64,000 bases of DNA, from NCBI GenBank assembly GCA_033977485.1, contig CM066987.1, positions 73,063,588 through 73,127,587 on the forward strand, given 5' to 3'. Below the pieces are notes generated by a model. It saw nothing but the letters and a program-made list of their open reading frames with translations. It did not search any database and was not told the DNA's origin. Positions 12,551 through 22,756 of this stretch are shown piece by piece. Every line of letters starts with the position of its first letter. Within the stretch, counting starts at the first letter, position 1. Source of the stretch: Hydrangea macrophylla (lineage: Eukaryota > Streptophyta > Magnoliopsida > Cornales > Hydrangeaceae). Position numbers and translations under genes: made by a program.

Positions 12551-12562
12551 TGGTATCAGAGC
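12551..12562 (+). promoter_or_regulatory. Primer-binding site, initiator tRNA-Met
   Basis: TGGTATCAGAGC, two bases after the LTR end, is complementary to the 3' end of initiator tRNA-Met, the commonest primer of plant chromoviruses. Confidence 0.88.
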
Positions 12563-12862
12563 CTGGCTCTAAGTCAGGTTACTATCTTTATTTGTGTTTC
12601 TGTAGGTTCTGTTTGTTCTTCAGTTTTATCTTTATCAGTACCTAGGTTCTGCTTGATCTTGTTCCGTATTCAGTTTTATATTCGTGTTTGATTAAAAAAA
12701 AAAAAAAAACTCCATCTGTGATTCGCACTTCTTATTTCACTATCGTTTTTGAAACTGTTCGTATTGTTTTTTTTTCAGTACCTTTCGTGTCACTGCCATC
12801 TAGTTCAGTGATTCGTAGTTCTGTATTTGGTAAATTGGTCATATCGGTCTTGTATTGAACGT

Positions 12863-12898
<36 letters not shown>

Positions 12899-13328
12899 GA
12901 AGAAAAGGAAAGAAGAGAAGAGATCGGTAAGCCAAAAAAAAAAAAGAGTACAAAAACTCGGCTTAAAATTTTATTTTTGTTTTACAATATTTGGGGTCTA
13001 AGAAGTCCAAATCTGACCTTACTCCATAGTGTAAAAAAAAAAAAAAATTTCGAAAATTCCATTTTTTTTTTGTGCTATTGGAAACCTAGTCTTCCGCATT
13101 CGTTTTAGTCGTGCTCTCAATTTCCAAATTCGATTGGTCTAGTTTGGGAGTGGATTGTTACTAAGAAATCTGATTCTTGTTTGATTAGTTTGATAAGAAC
13201 CAAGCGAGATTTACTACGAGTGGAAAAAGGCAAGAGAGGTGAGCATATTAGAGGGTAAAAGCCAAAATTTCTTGAGTGAAACACGTGAGGGAGTGAGAAT
13301 CTGTTTCTAACCCACTTTTGCAGGAATC
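12563..13328 (+). other. Leader of the CRM-like element with A-rich microsatellites
   Basis: Untranslated leader containing an uninterrupted A run at about 12869-12893, an aagag-type repeat to 12920 and further A runs. The second copy of the family keeps the same arrangement on the opposite strand (about 61441-61540). I see no coding sequence. Confidence 0.6.
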
Positions 13329-16300
13329 ATGGCTCTAAACCAAGATAGAAACCCAAATGAAGAAGATCAACAACAGGTTATTCCAAATCTGCAAATCCAA
13401 GCTTTAATGGGAGAAATGAGACGGATGATGAGGGCGGAACTAGAGCAGTTGCATGATAGGATGGATAGGGTAGAAGAGGGAACACAACGGGGGCAGCCAC
13501 GAATTGCTCCTAATGCACAAAGAAGGGAGAGAGTTCATGAAGAGGAAGGATATTTTGGGGAAGGGTTTGGTGAGGAAGATGATGGGGATCCAAATATCCA
13601 CAATAGGAGAAATGGTGGGCGGTTTAGAGTAGCTAGGAATCGGGAAGATAACAATTTGGGTAGTATTAAGTTGCAGATTCCGTCATTTCAAGGTAAAAAC
13701 GATCCGGAGGTTTATCTTGAATGGGAAAGGAAGGTGGAATTGGTGTTTGAATGTCACAACTATTCCGAGCTTAAAAAGGTCAAACTTGCAGCCATTGAGT
13801 TTTCTGACTATGCTATTGTTTGGTGGGATCAATTGGTGATAAACAGGAGAAGAAATAGAGATCGACCCATTGAGACGTGGGAAGAAATGAAAACCGTGAT
13901 GAGGAGGCGATTTGTGCCAAGCCATTACTACCGGGAGTTGTACCAGAAATTGCAAGGCCTTAGACAAGGTACCCGGAGTGTAGATGATTATTATCAGGAA
14001 ATGGAAATGGCTATGATCTGAGCAAATGTAGAGGAGGACCGGGAGGCAACTATGGCTAGGTTTTTGGGTGGTTTGAACCGAGAAATTGCCAATTTGGTGG
14101 AATTGCAGCATTATGTGGAACTGGAGGATATGGTACACATGGCTGTCAAGATTGAGCGCCAACTCAAGAGGGGGGACAGCAACGCACGACGTAATCCTAC
14201 CTCGAGTTCTTCTTGGAAGCCGCATTCCGTGCAAAAGGAAGAAAAGCAAGTCGCGGCTAAACCCAAGACTGAACAAATGCAAGAGAAGGCTAGCCATGGG
14301 AATCAAGAAAAGACTGATTCTTCCAATACTCGAAATCGTGATATCAAGTGTTTTAAATGCCAAGGTAGGGGTCATATAGCAAGCCAATGTCCAAACAAAA
14401 GGGTTATGGTGTTGCGAGATGATGGTGAAATTGAGACCGAGGATGAAGATGTTACCGACTCTATGCCACCATTGGAGGACGTAGGTTGTGAGGAGTACGC
14501 AGTTCATGGTGATTTGTTGGTAACAAGGAGGGCTTTGAGTATGCAGGCTAAAGAAGAGGAAGAGGTGCAGCGAGAAAATATCTTTCATACTCGATGCCAT
14601 GTGCAAAACAAGGTGTGTAGTGTGATTATTGATGGAGGTAGTTGTACAAATGTTGCTAGCACTACGATGGTGGAGAAATTAGGGCTGCCAACAATTACAC
14701 ACCCCCGGCCTTATAAATTGCAATGGCTCAATGATTCTGGAGAAATAAGAGTTACTAAACAGGTGATGGTTTCTTTCCGCATCGGAAAATATGAAGATGA
14801 AGTTTTGTGTGATGTAGTCCCGATGCAAGCAGGACATTTACTGTTAGGCCGACCATGGCAATTCGATCGGCGAGTCAAGCATGATGGATTCACCAACAAA
14901 TACTCTTTTGTACTCAATCAAAAACCAATCACTCTTGTTCCATTGACACCAAAACAGGTTTATGAGGATCAAGTGAGGATGCAAAAAGAGAGTGATCAAG
15001 AGAAAAAGAGTGAAAAAAAGAGAGAAATCGAGAAAATTGAGAGAGAAAAAGAAAAGAAAGGTGAAGTCATTGAGAGAAAAAAAGAGGGAAAACAAAAGAA
15101 TTTTTATGCAAGAGCGAGTGAGATAAAAAGAGCGTTGTTTTCAAATCAGCCTATACTTGTACTTTTATACAAGGAGGCATTTTTGAACACTAACGAACTT
15201 AACCCCTCTTTGCCTAGTTCTATTGTGACTCTTTTGCAGGATTATGAGGATGTTTTTCCCGAGGAAACACCCCATGGTTTACCACCAATCCGAGGGATTG
15301 AGCATTGTATTGATTTCGTGCTCGGAGCAACTATTCCAAATAAACCAGCCTATAGAAGTAATCCGGAGGAGACAAAGGAACTTCAAAAGCAGGTTAGTGA
15401 ATTGATGGAAAAGGGGTACGTAAGGGAAAGCATGAGTCCATGTGCAGTTCCAGTGCTGTTAGTACCTAAGAAGGATGGGACATGGAGAATGTGTGTTGAC
15501 TGCCGAGCCATCAACAACATAACGGTAAAGTATCGCCATCCTATCCCTCGTTTAGATGATATGATAGATGAGCTTCATGGTTCTTGTGTGTTTTCTAAGA
15601 TTGATTTAAAAAGTGGTTATCATCAGATTCGAATGAAAGAAGGAGATGAATGGAAAACTGCCTTTAAAACAAAATATGGTTTATATGAGTGGTTAGTTAT
15701 GCCTTTTGGTTTAACTAATGCTCCAAGCACTTTTATGAGACTTATGAACCATGTTTTGCGTGCATTTATAGGCAAATTTGTTGTTGTCTACTTTGATGAT
15801 ATCCTCATTTATAGCAAAAACTTGGTTGATCATGAAGTACATTTGAAATCTGTTTTAGATGTGCTTAGGGAAGAAAAGTTATTTGCTAATTTGAAAAAGT
15901 GTACTTTTGGCACCGATAAACTTGTATTTCTGGGATTTGTTGTTAGTGCACAAGGTATACAGGTTGATGAAGAGAAAGTGCGGGCAATACAAGATTGGCC
16001 AAGTCCCGCAAGTGTAGGAAATGTTTGAAGTTTTCATGGACTTGCTAGTTTTTACCGGCGGTTTGTGAAAGATTTCAGCAACATAGCCGCACCACTCACT
16101 GAAGTTATCAAAAAGAATGTTGGGTTCAAATGGGGTGAAGAACAAGAGAAGGCATTTCAGTTGATCAAACAAAAGCTGACCAATGCACCCTTATTGGCTT
16201 TACCTAACTTTTCAAAGATGTTTGAGATTGAATGTGATGCTTCAGGTTTAGGGATCGGCGCTGTTCTTATGCAAGGACGGCCAATTGCATACTTTAGTGA

Positions 16301-18050
16301 GAAATTAAGTGGGGCAGCCTTGAACTACCCTACTTATGACAAGGAGTAGTATGCATTGGTTCGAGCTTTAGAGACATGGCAGCACTACTTATGGCCTAAG
16401 GAGTTTGTGATTCACACTGATCATGAATCCTTGAAGCATTTGAAAGGCCAACACAAGCTGAACAAGAGACATGCACGATGGGTGGAGTTCATAGAGACTT
16501 TTCCATACGTCATTCGGTACAAACAGGGTAAGGAAAACATTGTTGCAGATGCACTTCCCCGCAGGTGTACCCTACTCTCTACTCTTGATGCTAAATTGCT
16601 TGGGTTTGAACATGTTAAAGAATTATATGCCAGTGATCCTGATTTCAATGTTGAGTATCAATCTTGTGAGAAAAATGCTAGTGGGAAGTATTTTAGGCAT
16701 GATGGTTTCTTATTTCGAGAGAATAAGTTGTGTGTGCCTAATTGTTCTTTGAGAGATTTGCTAGTGAGGGAATCCCATGGTGGAGGGTTAATGGGGCACT
16801 TTGGCATTGTTAAAACATTAGCTGTGTTGCAGGAACATTTCTATTGGCCACATATGAAAAGGGATGTTGAGAGAATTTGTGATAGGTGTGTCACGTGTAG
16901 GCAAGCAAAATCCCGAGTGCAACCCCATGGTTTATACACACCACTGCCCGTTCCTAATGCACCTTGGATTGATATCTCGATGGACTTTATGTTAGGTTTA
17001 CCTAGGTCAAAACGAGGTAGAGATTCAGTTTTTGTGGTTGTGGATCGATTTTCTAAAATGGCACATTTTATTCCATGTCACAAAACTGATGATGCTTCAC
17101 ATGTTGTTGACTTGTTCTTTAGAGAGATTGTGAGATTGCATGGAATGCCTCGGACCATAGTTTCAGATAGAGATGCTAAGTTCTTAAGTTACTTTTGGAA
17201 GACCTTGTGGTGTAAGTTAGGAACTAAGTTATTGTTCTCTACTACTTGTCATCCACAAACTGATGGTCAAACTGAAGTAGTAAACAGGTCTTTGTCTACT
17301 TTGTTGAGGGCCATTATTCAAAAGAACATCAAAACTTGGGAAGAATGTTTACCGCATGTTGAGTTTGCTTATAATCGTTCTGTTCATTCTGCTACTAAGT
17401 TTTCACCATTTGAAATTGTTTATGGTTTTAATCCTTTAACTCGATTGGATTTAACTCCATTACCTTTATCTGAATGTGTTAACTTAGATGGAAAGAAAAA
17501 GGCTGAATTTGTTAAGCAGGTACATGAGAAAGCAAAGCTCAACATCGAGAGGAGGACAGAGCAATATGAAAAACAGGCAAATAAAGGGCGCCGACAACTG
17601 ATTTTTGAACCTGGAGATTGGGTTTGGTTGCACCTAAGGAAAGAAAGATTCCCAGCGCAAAGGCGTTCTAAGCTACTTCCGAGGGGCGATGGCCCTTTTC
17701 AAGTTCTGGAGCGTATCAATGACAATGCATACAAGTTGGATTTGCCAGGTGAGTACAATGTTAGTGCTACATTCAATGTCACTGATTTAAGTCCTTTTGA
17801 TGTAGGTGATGATTTGAGGACAAATCCTTTCCAAGAGGGAGGGAATGATGGGAATCAAGGAGCACCAAAGGATCCATTACAAGTCCCAGTTGGACCAATT
17901 ACAAGGGCAAGGGCTAAACGGTTCAAAGAAGCAGTTAATGGGCTGATCCACGAAGTTTGGGCTAACTCCAAAGTAGTGAAGGCCAAGATGGGACCACATA
18001 ATGATAAGGGGTTGACTAATGTTATACAGGCCATAGAAGGAGCTGATTAG
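13329..18050 (+). pseudogene. CRM-like gag-pol polyprotein, three nonsense codons
   Basis: One continuous 1574-codon frame. Gag occupies the first about 340 residues and ends in a C-x2-C-x4-H-x4-C zinc knuckle (14350-14391). Protease follows with a DGGSCTN active-site-like motif (about 14630). Reverse transcriptase carries YFDD (about 15790), then RNase H, then integrase with an H-H-C-C zinc finger (about 16780-16910), catalytic Asp and Asp in DFMLGL and SDRD, and a C-terminal GDGPF (GPY/F) module. In-frame stops are TGA 14019-14021, TGA 16026-16028 and TAG 16347-16349. At the equivalent places the minus-strand copy keeps Arg, Arg and Leu. There are no frameshifts. The last 67 codons lie inside the 3' LTR. 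Confidence 0.9.
17832..17845 (+). promoter_or_regulatory. Polypurine tract inside the pol coding sequence
   Basis: The purine run aagagggagggaa directly precedes the 3' LTR start TGATGGG at 17846. It is also read as codons of the polyprotein (a Gln-Glu-Gly-Gly-Asn-like stretch). Confidence 0.75.
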
Positions 18051-18452
18051 GTGTAATGGACATTTTTTTGGCATTTGGAAGATGATTTGAAGATACTACT
18101 TGCCAACTGCCAACTACCTGTCATTATTTTTAGCTTCCAACTACTTGCTTTATTGTAACTGCTTGTTATTATTGTAGTTGTCTTTGTAATTCAGTTATAA
18201 AAGGGGATGTATCCATCATAAGCAAATCAGTTCTGAATGAAATCATTTTGAGTGAGAGTAAACCTCTTTGGTTCTTTTAGAACTCTTTGAACTTATCAGA
18301 TTTCCATCTGTGGCGTTCTAACTCCGACTTATCAAGCAGTCTTCCACAACTGTTTGTGGCGTCATCACATACCTTCCATTCCTATCTTAGAGAAACGATC
18401 TGGGAGCAAATTTCATACGGGTTCCTTCACTTCGTGGGCGGAATTCGTATCA
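17846..18452 (+). repeat. CRM-like 3' LTR
   Basis: 607 bp, starting TGATGGGAATC and ending GAATTCGTATCA. It contains the pol stop codon at 18048-18050, so the first 205 bp are coding. TATA-like tataaaag is at about 18197. By eye it matches the 5' LTR with few differences, pointing to recent insertion relative to the Athila host. Confidence 0.9.
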
Positions 18453-18457
18453 CACCC

Positions 18458-19275
18458 TCCGCACTAATCCTCCAAGAGATAAAAATTTCGAAGAGAGCAT
18501 GTTAGCGTCATTAAAAAACCTCGAAGCTCAGTCACAATCACAATCGCAACTTGTTAACTCCCACACGCAGTCAATAGCTAAATTGGAATCCCAGATGGGC
18601 CAGCTTGCTAATACCTTGAATCGTCGTAATGAGGGAAAGCTACCAAGTCAACCTGTGCAAAATCCTAAGGGTCAGTATGAGGTGAGTTTGGCGAGTGATC
18701 AAGTTAATGCTGTCTCAACAAGGACCACCGAATGTCCTGAGGAGGTCGTACCTCCTCCCGAGGCAAGAAAAGAAACATGTAAAGAAAAAGAAAAGAGTGA
18801 AAAGGAAGAGAATGTAACTCCAGTTTCAAAAGACGCTAATCCTCTATTATCTACTAAAACATCTAAAGCAGCGAATCCTTCCGATTATGTGCCCAGAATG
18901 CCATTCCCACCGAGCGGGGAAGCCCCGGCTCACTTCACTAGAAAAAGCACGAAACCGGAAGATATTCTTGAAATATTTAAAGAAGTAAAAATCAATATTC
19001 CACTACTAGATGCGATTAAACAGATACCTCCGTACGCTAAATTCTTAAAGGATCTATGCACTCAGAAGAGAAAGTCTAGAAACCATTTATCTAAGAAAGT
19101 TTTCTTAACGGAAAAGGTTAGCTCCATGTTTCATAACAATACTCTAAAATACAAGGATCCCGGTACCTCAATCATCGCTTGTCACATCGGGGATAAATAC
19201 ATTCATCTGGCTCTCCTTGATTTAGGAGCGAGTGTGAATTTGCTCCTTATTCGGTATATGAACATTTGGGTTTAG
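18458..19275 (+). pseudogene. Athila gag 3' end and protease start
   Basis: This is the continuation of the Athila polyprotein after the nested element. The frame runs through a Gln/Ser-rich segment, a Lys/Glu-rich linker and the PPYAKFLKDLC block known from Athila/Tat proteins. It reaches the aspartic-protease motif DLGAS at about 19220-19235. About 15 bases after that motif a one-base deletion shifts the frame, which then ends at TAG 19273-19275. The remainder of protease is read from 19266 in the next frame. Confidence 0.85.
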
Positions 19276-20942
19276 GAGAACTGAAACAGACAGCAGCCAC
19301 TTTACAACTAGCCGATAGGTCAATTAAAGTTCCACGGGGAGTAGTGGAAGATGTTTTGGTCAAAGTTGATAGATGCTACTATCCGGTAGATTTTATCGTT
19401 CTAGACACCAAACCCGTCCTAGATGAATTAGTCAAACAAGTTCCAGTCATTCTAGGCCGACCTTTTCTAGCCACGGCTAATTCGATTATTAACTGTAGGA
19501 CTGGTGTGATGGACATAACTTTTCGTAACATGACTGTGCGTCTTAACGTCTTCAATGCATCTAACCAACCATATAGAGATGATGAAGAGGCAGACTGCTA
19601 TGCCATAGACTTAATAGATGAATTAGTCAAAGAGGCAGTGCCTTTTATGTTAACTAAAGAAGCCTTGGAAGCATGCCTATCGCATTTCAATTTTAATGAT
19701 TTCAACATTGACACAAATGTTGAAGATGTAAATACCTTATTGGAATCAGTAAACACGACCAATGCACTTCCATGGAAACCTAAAATAGAGGCTTTACTGC
19801 CTCTTGCACATGAACCAGCCGTACCATCCATTGAGTGCCCTCCAACACTCGAACTTAAGCCATTGCCGGATTCTCTAAAATATGCATTCCTAGGATCTAA
19901 CGTGACCCTTCCAGTCATAATCGCATCAAATTTAACTAAAATTCAGGAAGCACAGCTAATCGAGGTTCTAGGTAATCATAAAAAGGCGATTGGATGGACA
20001 GTCGTCGATCTAAAAGGAATTAACCCGTCCGTTTCCATGCATAGAATAAATTTAGAAGAAAGTGCTAAACCTTCTAGGGAAATGCAACGACGTCTCAACC
20101 CTAACATGAAAGAAGTGGTTATGAAGGAAGTTATAAAACTCTTAGATGCCGGTATTATCTACCCGATCTCCGATAGCAATTGGGTCAGCCCAACTCAGGT
20201 TGTCCCAAAGAAATCGGGTATCACGGTCGTACCAAACGAAAAGGGAGTCCTTATACCCACCCGGCAAACTACTGGTTGGCGAGTATGTATTGACTATAGA
20301 AAACTTCATTCGATGACTCGTAAGGACCACTTCCCTCTTCCATTTATTGATCAAATCCTCGAACGTCTGTCCGGTCAGAGTTATTATTGCTTCTTAGATG
20401 GATACTCTGGTTATAACCAGGTGCTCGTTTACTCCGATGACCAAGAAAAGACGACATTCACATGTCCCTTTGGAACCTTTGCCTACCGTCGTATGCCGTT
20501 TGGCTTGTGCAATGCATCGGCAACCATTCAACGGTGTATGATGGCAATTTTCTCGGATATGGTTGAGAAATTTCTTGAGGTATTTATGGATGATTTCTCC
20601 ATTTTCGGACCTACATTCGATGAATGCCTTACAAATCTCACAAAAGTCCTCACCCGGTACGAGGAAGAAAATTTAGTATTAAGTTGGGAAAAGAGCCATT
20701 TCATGGTTCAAGAGGGAATAGTCTTGGGTCACGTTGTTTCCAAGAGAGGTATAGAGGTTGATAAAGCGAAAATTGAGTTAATAGACAAACTTCCACCGCC
20801 ATCATCCATTCGTCAGATCCATTCCTTCCTAGGTCATGCCGGTTTCTATAGACGATTTATCAAGGGCTTTAGTAAAATTTTACGTCCCTTGTGCAACCTG
20901 CTTGCCAAGGATGCTCCTTTGTCTTTGACAACGACTGTCTGA
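19266..20942 (+). pseudogene. Athila protease end and reverse transcriptase
   Basis: This frame holds the rest of protease (an ILGRPFLATA block at about 19450) and the whole reverse-transcriptase palm, with the FMDD catalytic motif at about 20584-20595 and a RRMPFGLCNA block just before it. It makes cDNA from the element RNA in intact members. It closes at TGA 20940-20942 because of an indel around 20915-20930; RNase H follows in another frame. The ORF start at 19266 overlaps the previous frame by ten bases and reflects the frameshift, not a true start. Confidence 0.88.
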
Positions 20943-22756
20943 AGGCTTTTGAAATGTTGCACACCTTACTATCCACGGCTCCGGTAATCCAATCCCCCGA
21001 TTGGTCCCTACCATTTGAATTGATGTGCGATGCTTCTGATTAGGCCGTAGGAGCAGTTTTGGGGCAAAAAGTTAATAAAATCCCTCACGTAATTTACTAT
21101 GCGAGTAAAACACTAAATGACGCGCAATTGAATTACACGACTACGGAAAAAGAATTATTGGCGGTTGTGTTTGCCCTAGACAAGTTTCGATCATATCTTT
21201 TAGGGTCAAAAGTCATTGTGTATACAGATCACGCCGCATTACGTCATCTATTGAATAAGAAAGATACGAAACCCAGATTAATCCGATGGATTTTACTCCT
21301 TCAAGAGTTTAATTATGAAATACGGGATAAAAAGGGTTCTAAAAATGTAGTAGCTGACCACTTGTCACGAATTCTTATAGAATCTAACGATCTTACCCCC
21401 CTAAAGGATTCATTTCCGGACGAACAATTATTTTCATTATCCACCATCAAGCGTCCATGGTTCAGTGATATCGTCAACTTCTTAGCTACAGGACATATCC
21501 CGAATAAGTGGTCTCGTTTAGACAAAGATCGGTTCTTTTCTCAAATTAAACATTACTACTGGGACGACCCACTGTTACTTAAACACTGTTCTGATCAAAT
21601 TATACGACGTTGTGTTCCGGAGAGTGAGTTCAATTCTATATTAAACTTCTGTCACTCGCTAGAATGCGGAGGACACTTTGGTGGCTGGCGTACGGCCGCT
21701 AAAGTCCTCCAAAGTGGATTATATTGGCCAACACTGTTTAAAGACGCACATGAATTCTATCAGAAATGCGTACGTTGTCAACAAACAGGTAACATGTCAC
21801 GTCATGATGCAATGCCCCTGACCCCAATTCTTATTATAGAAATATTTGATGTGTGGGGCATCGACTTTATGGGTCCGTTTCCCTCGTCTTGTGGTTTCGA
21901 ATACATTTTAGTCGCGGTCAACTATGTTTCTAAGTGGGTGGAGGCAGTGGAGACGAGAATCAACGACCATAAAGTAGTGGTTCAATTTATAAAAGATAAT
22001 ATATTTTGTCGGTTCGGTACGCCACGGGCAATTATAAGCGACGGGGGTAAACATTTCTGTAATCGTTACTTCGAAGCCCTCGTCCGAAAATATTCCGTCA
22101 CCCATAAAGTAGGAACCGCATACCACCCGCAAACCCAAGGCTAAGTTGAAGTGTCTAATAGAGAGGTAAAAAGTATATTAGAAAAAATGGTACATCCAGA
22201 CCGTAAAGATTGGTCACAACGACTGACCGATGCGCTTTGGGCTTATCGCACAGCTTTTAAAACTCCTGTTGGGATGTCTCCTTACCGACTAGTATTTGGA
22301 AAAGCGTGCCACCTACCCGTGGAACTGGAACATCGATCCTATTGGGCCGTAAAAACGCTTAACCAAGATATAAAAGCGGCAGGATGCCATCGTAAACTTC
22401 AATTGCAAGAACTCGAAGAATTGAGAAAGGAAGCGTATGAAAATTCGAGAATCTATAAAGAACGATCTAAAGCTTTCCACGATAAAATGATTATAAGAAA
22501 GAATTTCGAAGTTGGACAACGCGTATGGTTATTTAACTCGAAATTAAGGTTGTTTCCGGGTAAGTTACGGTCCCGATGGGACGGTCCGTTCACTATAACA
22601 CAAGTGTTCCCGCATGGGGCGATCGAAATTCAAGATACAAATGGTGGAACACCGTTCAAGGTAAACGGACAACGACTTAAGCCGTACCGGTTGGAAGAGA
22701 CAGAAGAAAAAGAAATCGAATCTATAGATCTGATAGATCCGATCTATTTAGACTGA
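20943..22756 (+). pseudogene. Athila RNase H and integrase
   Basis: The frame continues with the RNase H core, including DASD followed by an in-frame TAG at about 21042, then a [11 protein letters not shown] block (about 21222). Integrase follows, with its zinc finger at about 21650-21790 ([12 protein letters not shown] to CVRCQQTG) and catalytic-core Asp residues in DFMGPF and ISDGGKHF. An in-frame TAA at 22142-22144 splits the C-terminal part, which carries the [16 protein letters not shown] block and ends at TGA 22754-22756. Together with upstream lesions, pol has at least four breaks. Confidence 0.87.

Larger units (their letters stand above)
11960..18452 (+). mobile_element. CRM-like Ty3 retrotransposon nested in Athila gag
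   Basis: This is a complete 6.5-kb element: 5' LTR (11960-12548), initiator-Met primer-binding site (12551-12562), leader, one long gag-pol frame (13329-18050), polypurine tract and 3' LTR (17846-18452). The 5-bp duplication caccc is perfect. The gag type, the GPY/F-type integrase C-terminus, the absence of a classical chromodomain and the LTR-coding overlap suggest a chromovirus of or near the CRM lineage. That lineage name is my inference. It is the same family as the minus-strand element at 54453-62563. Three nonsense codons disable it. Confidence 0.88.

Noticed and set aside
13683..14606. 307-codon minus-strand ORF
   Set aside because: Shadow of the CRM-like gag frame on the opposite strand; no domain and no independent support.
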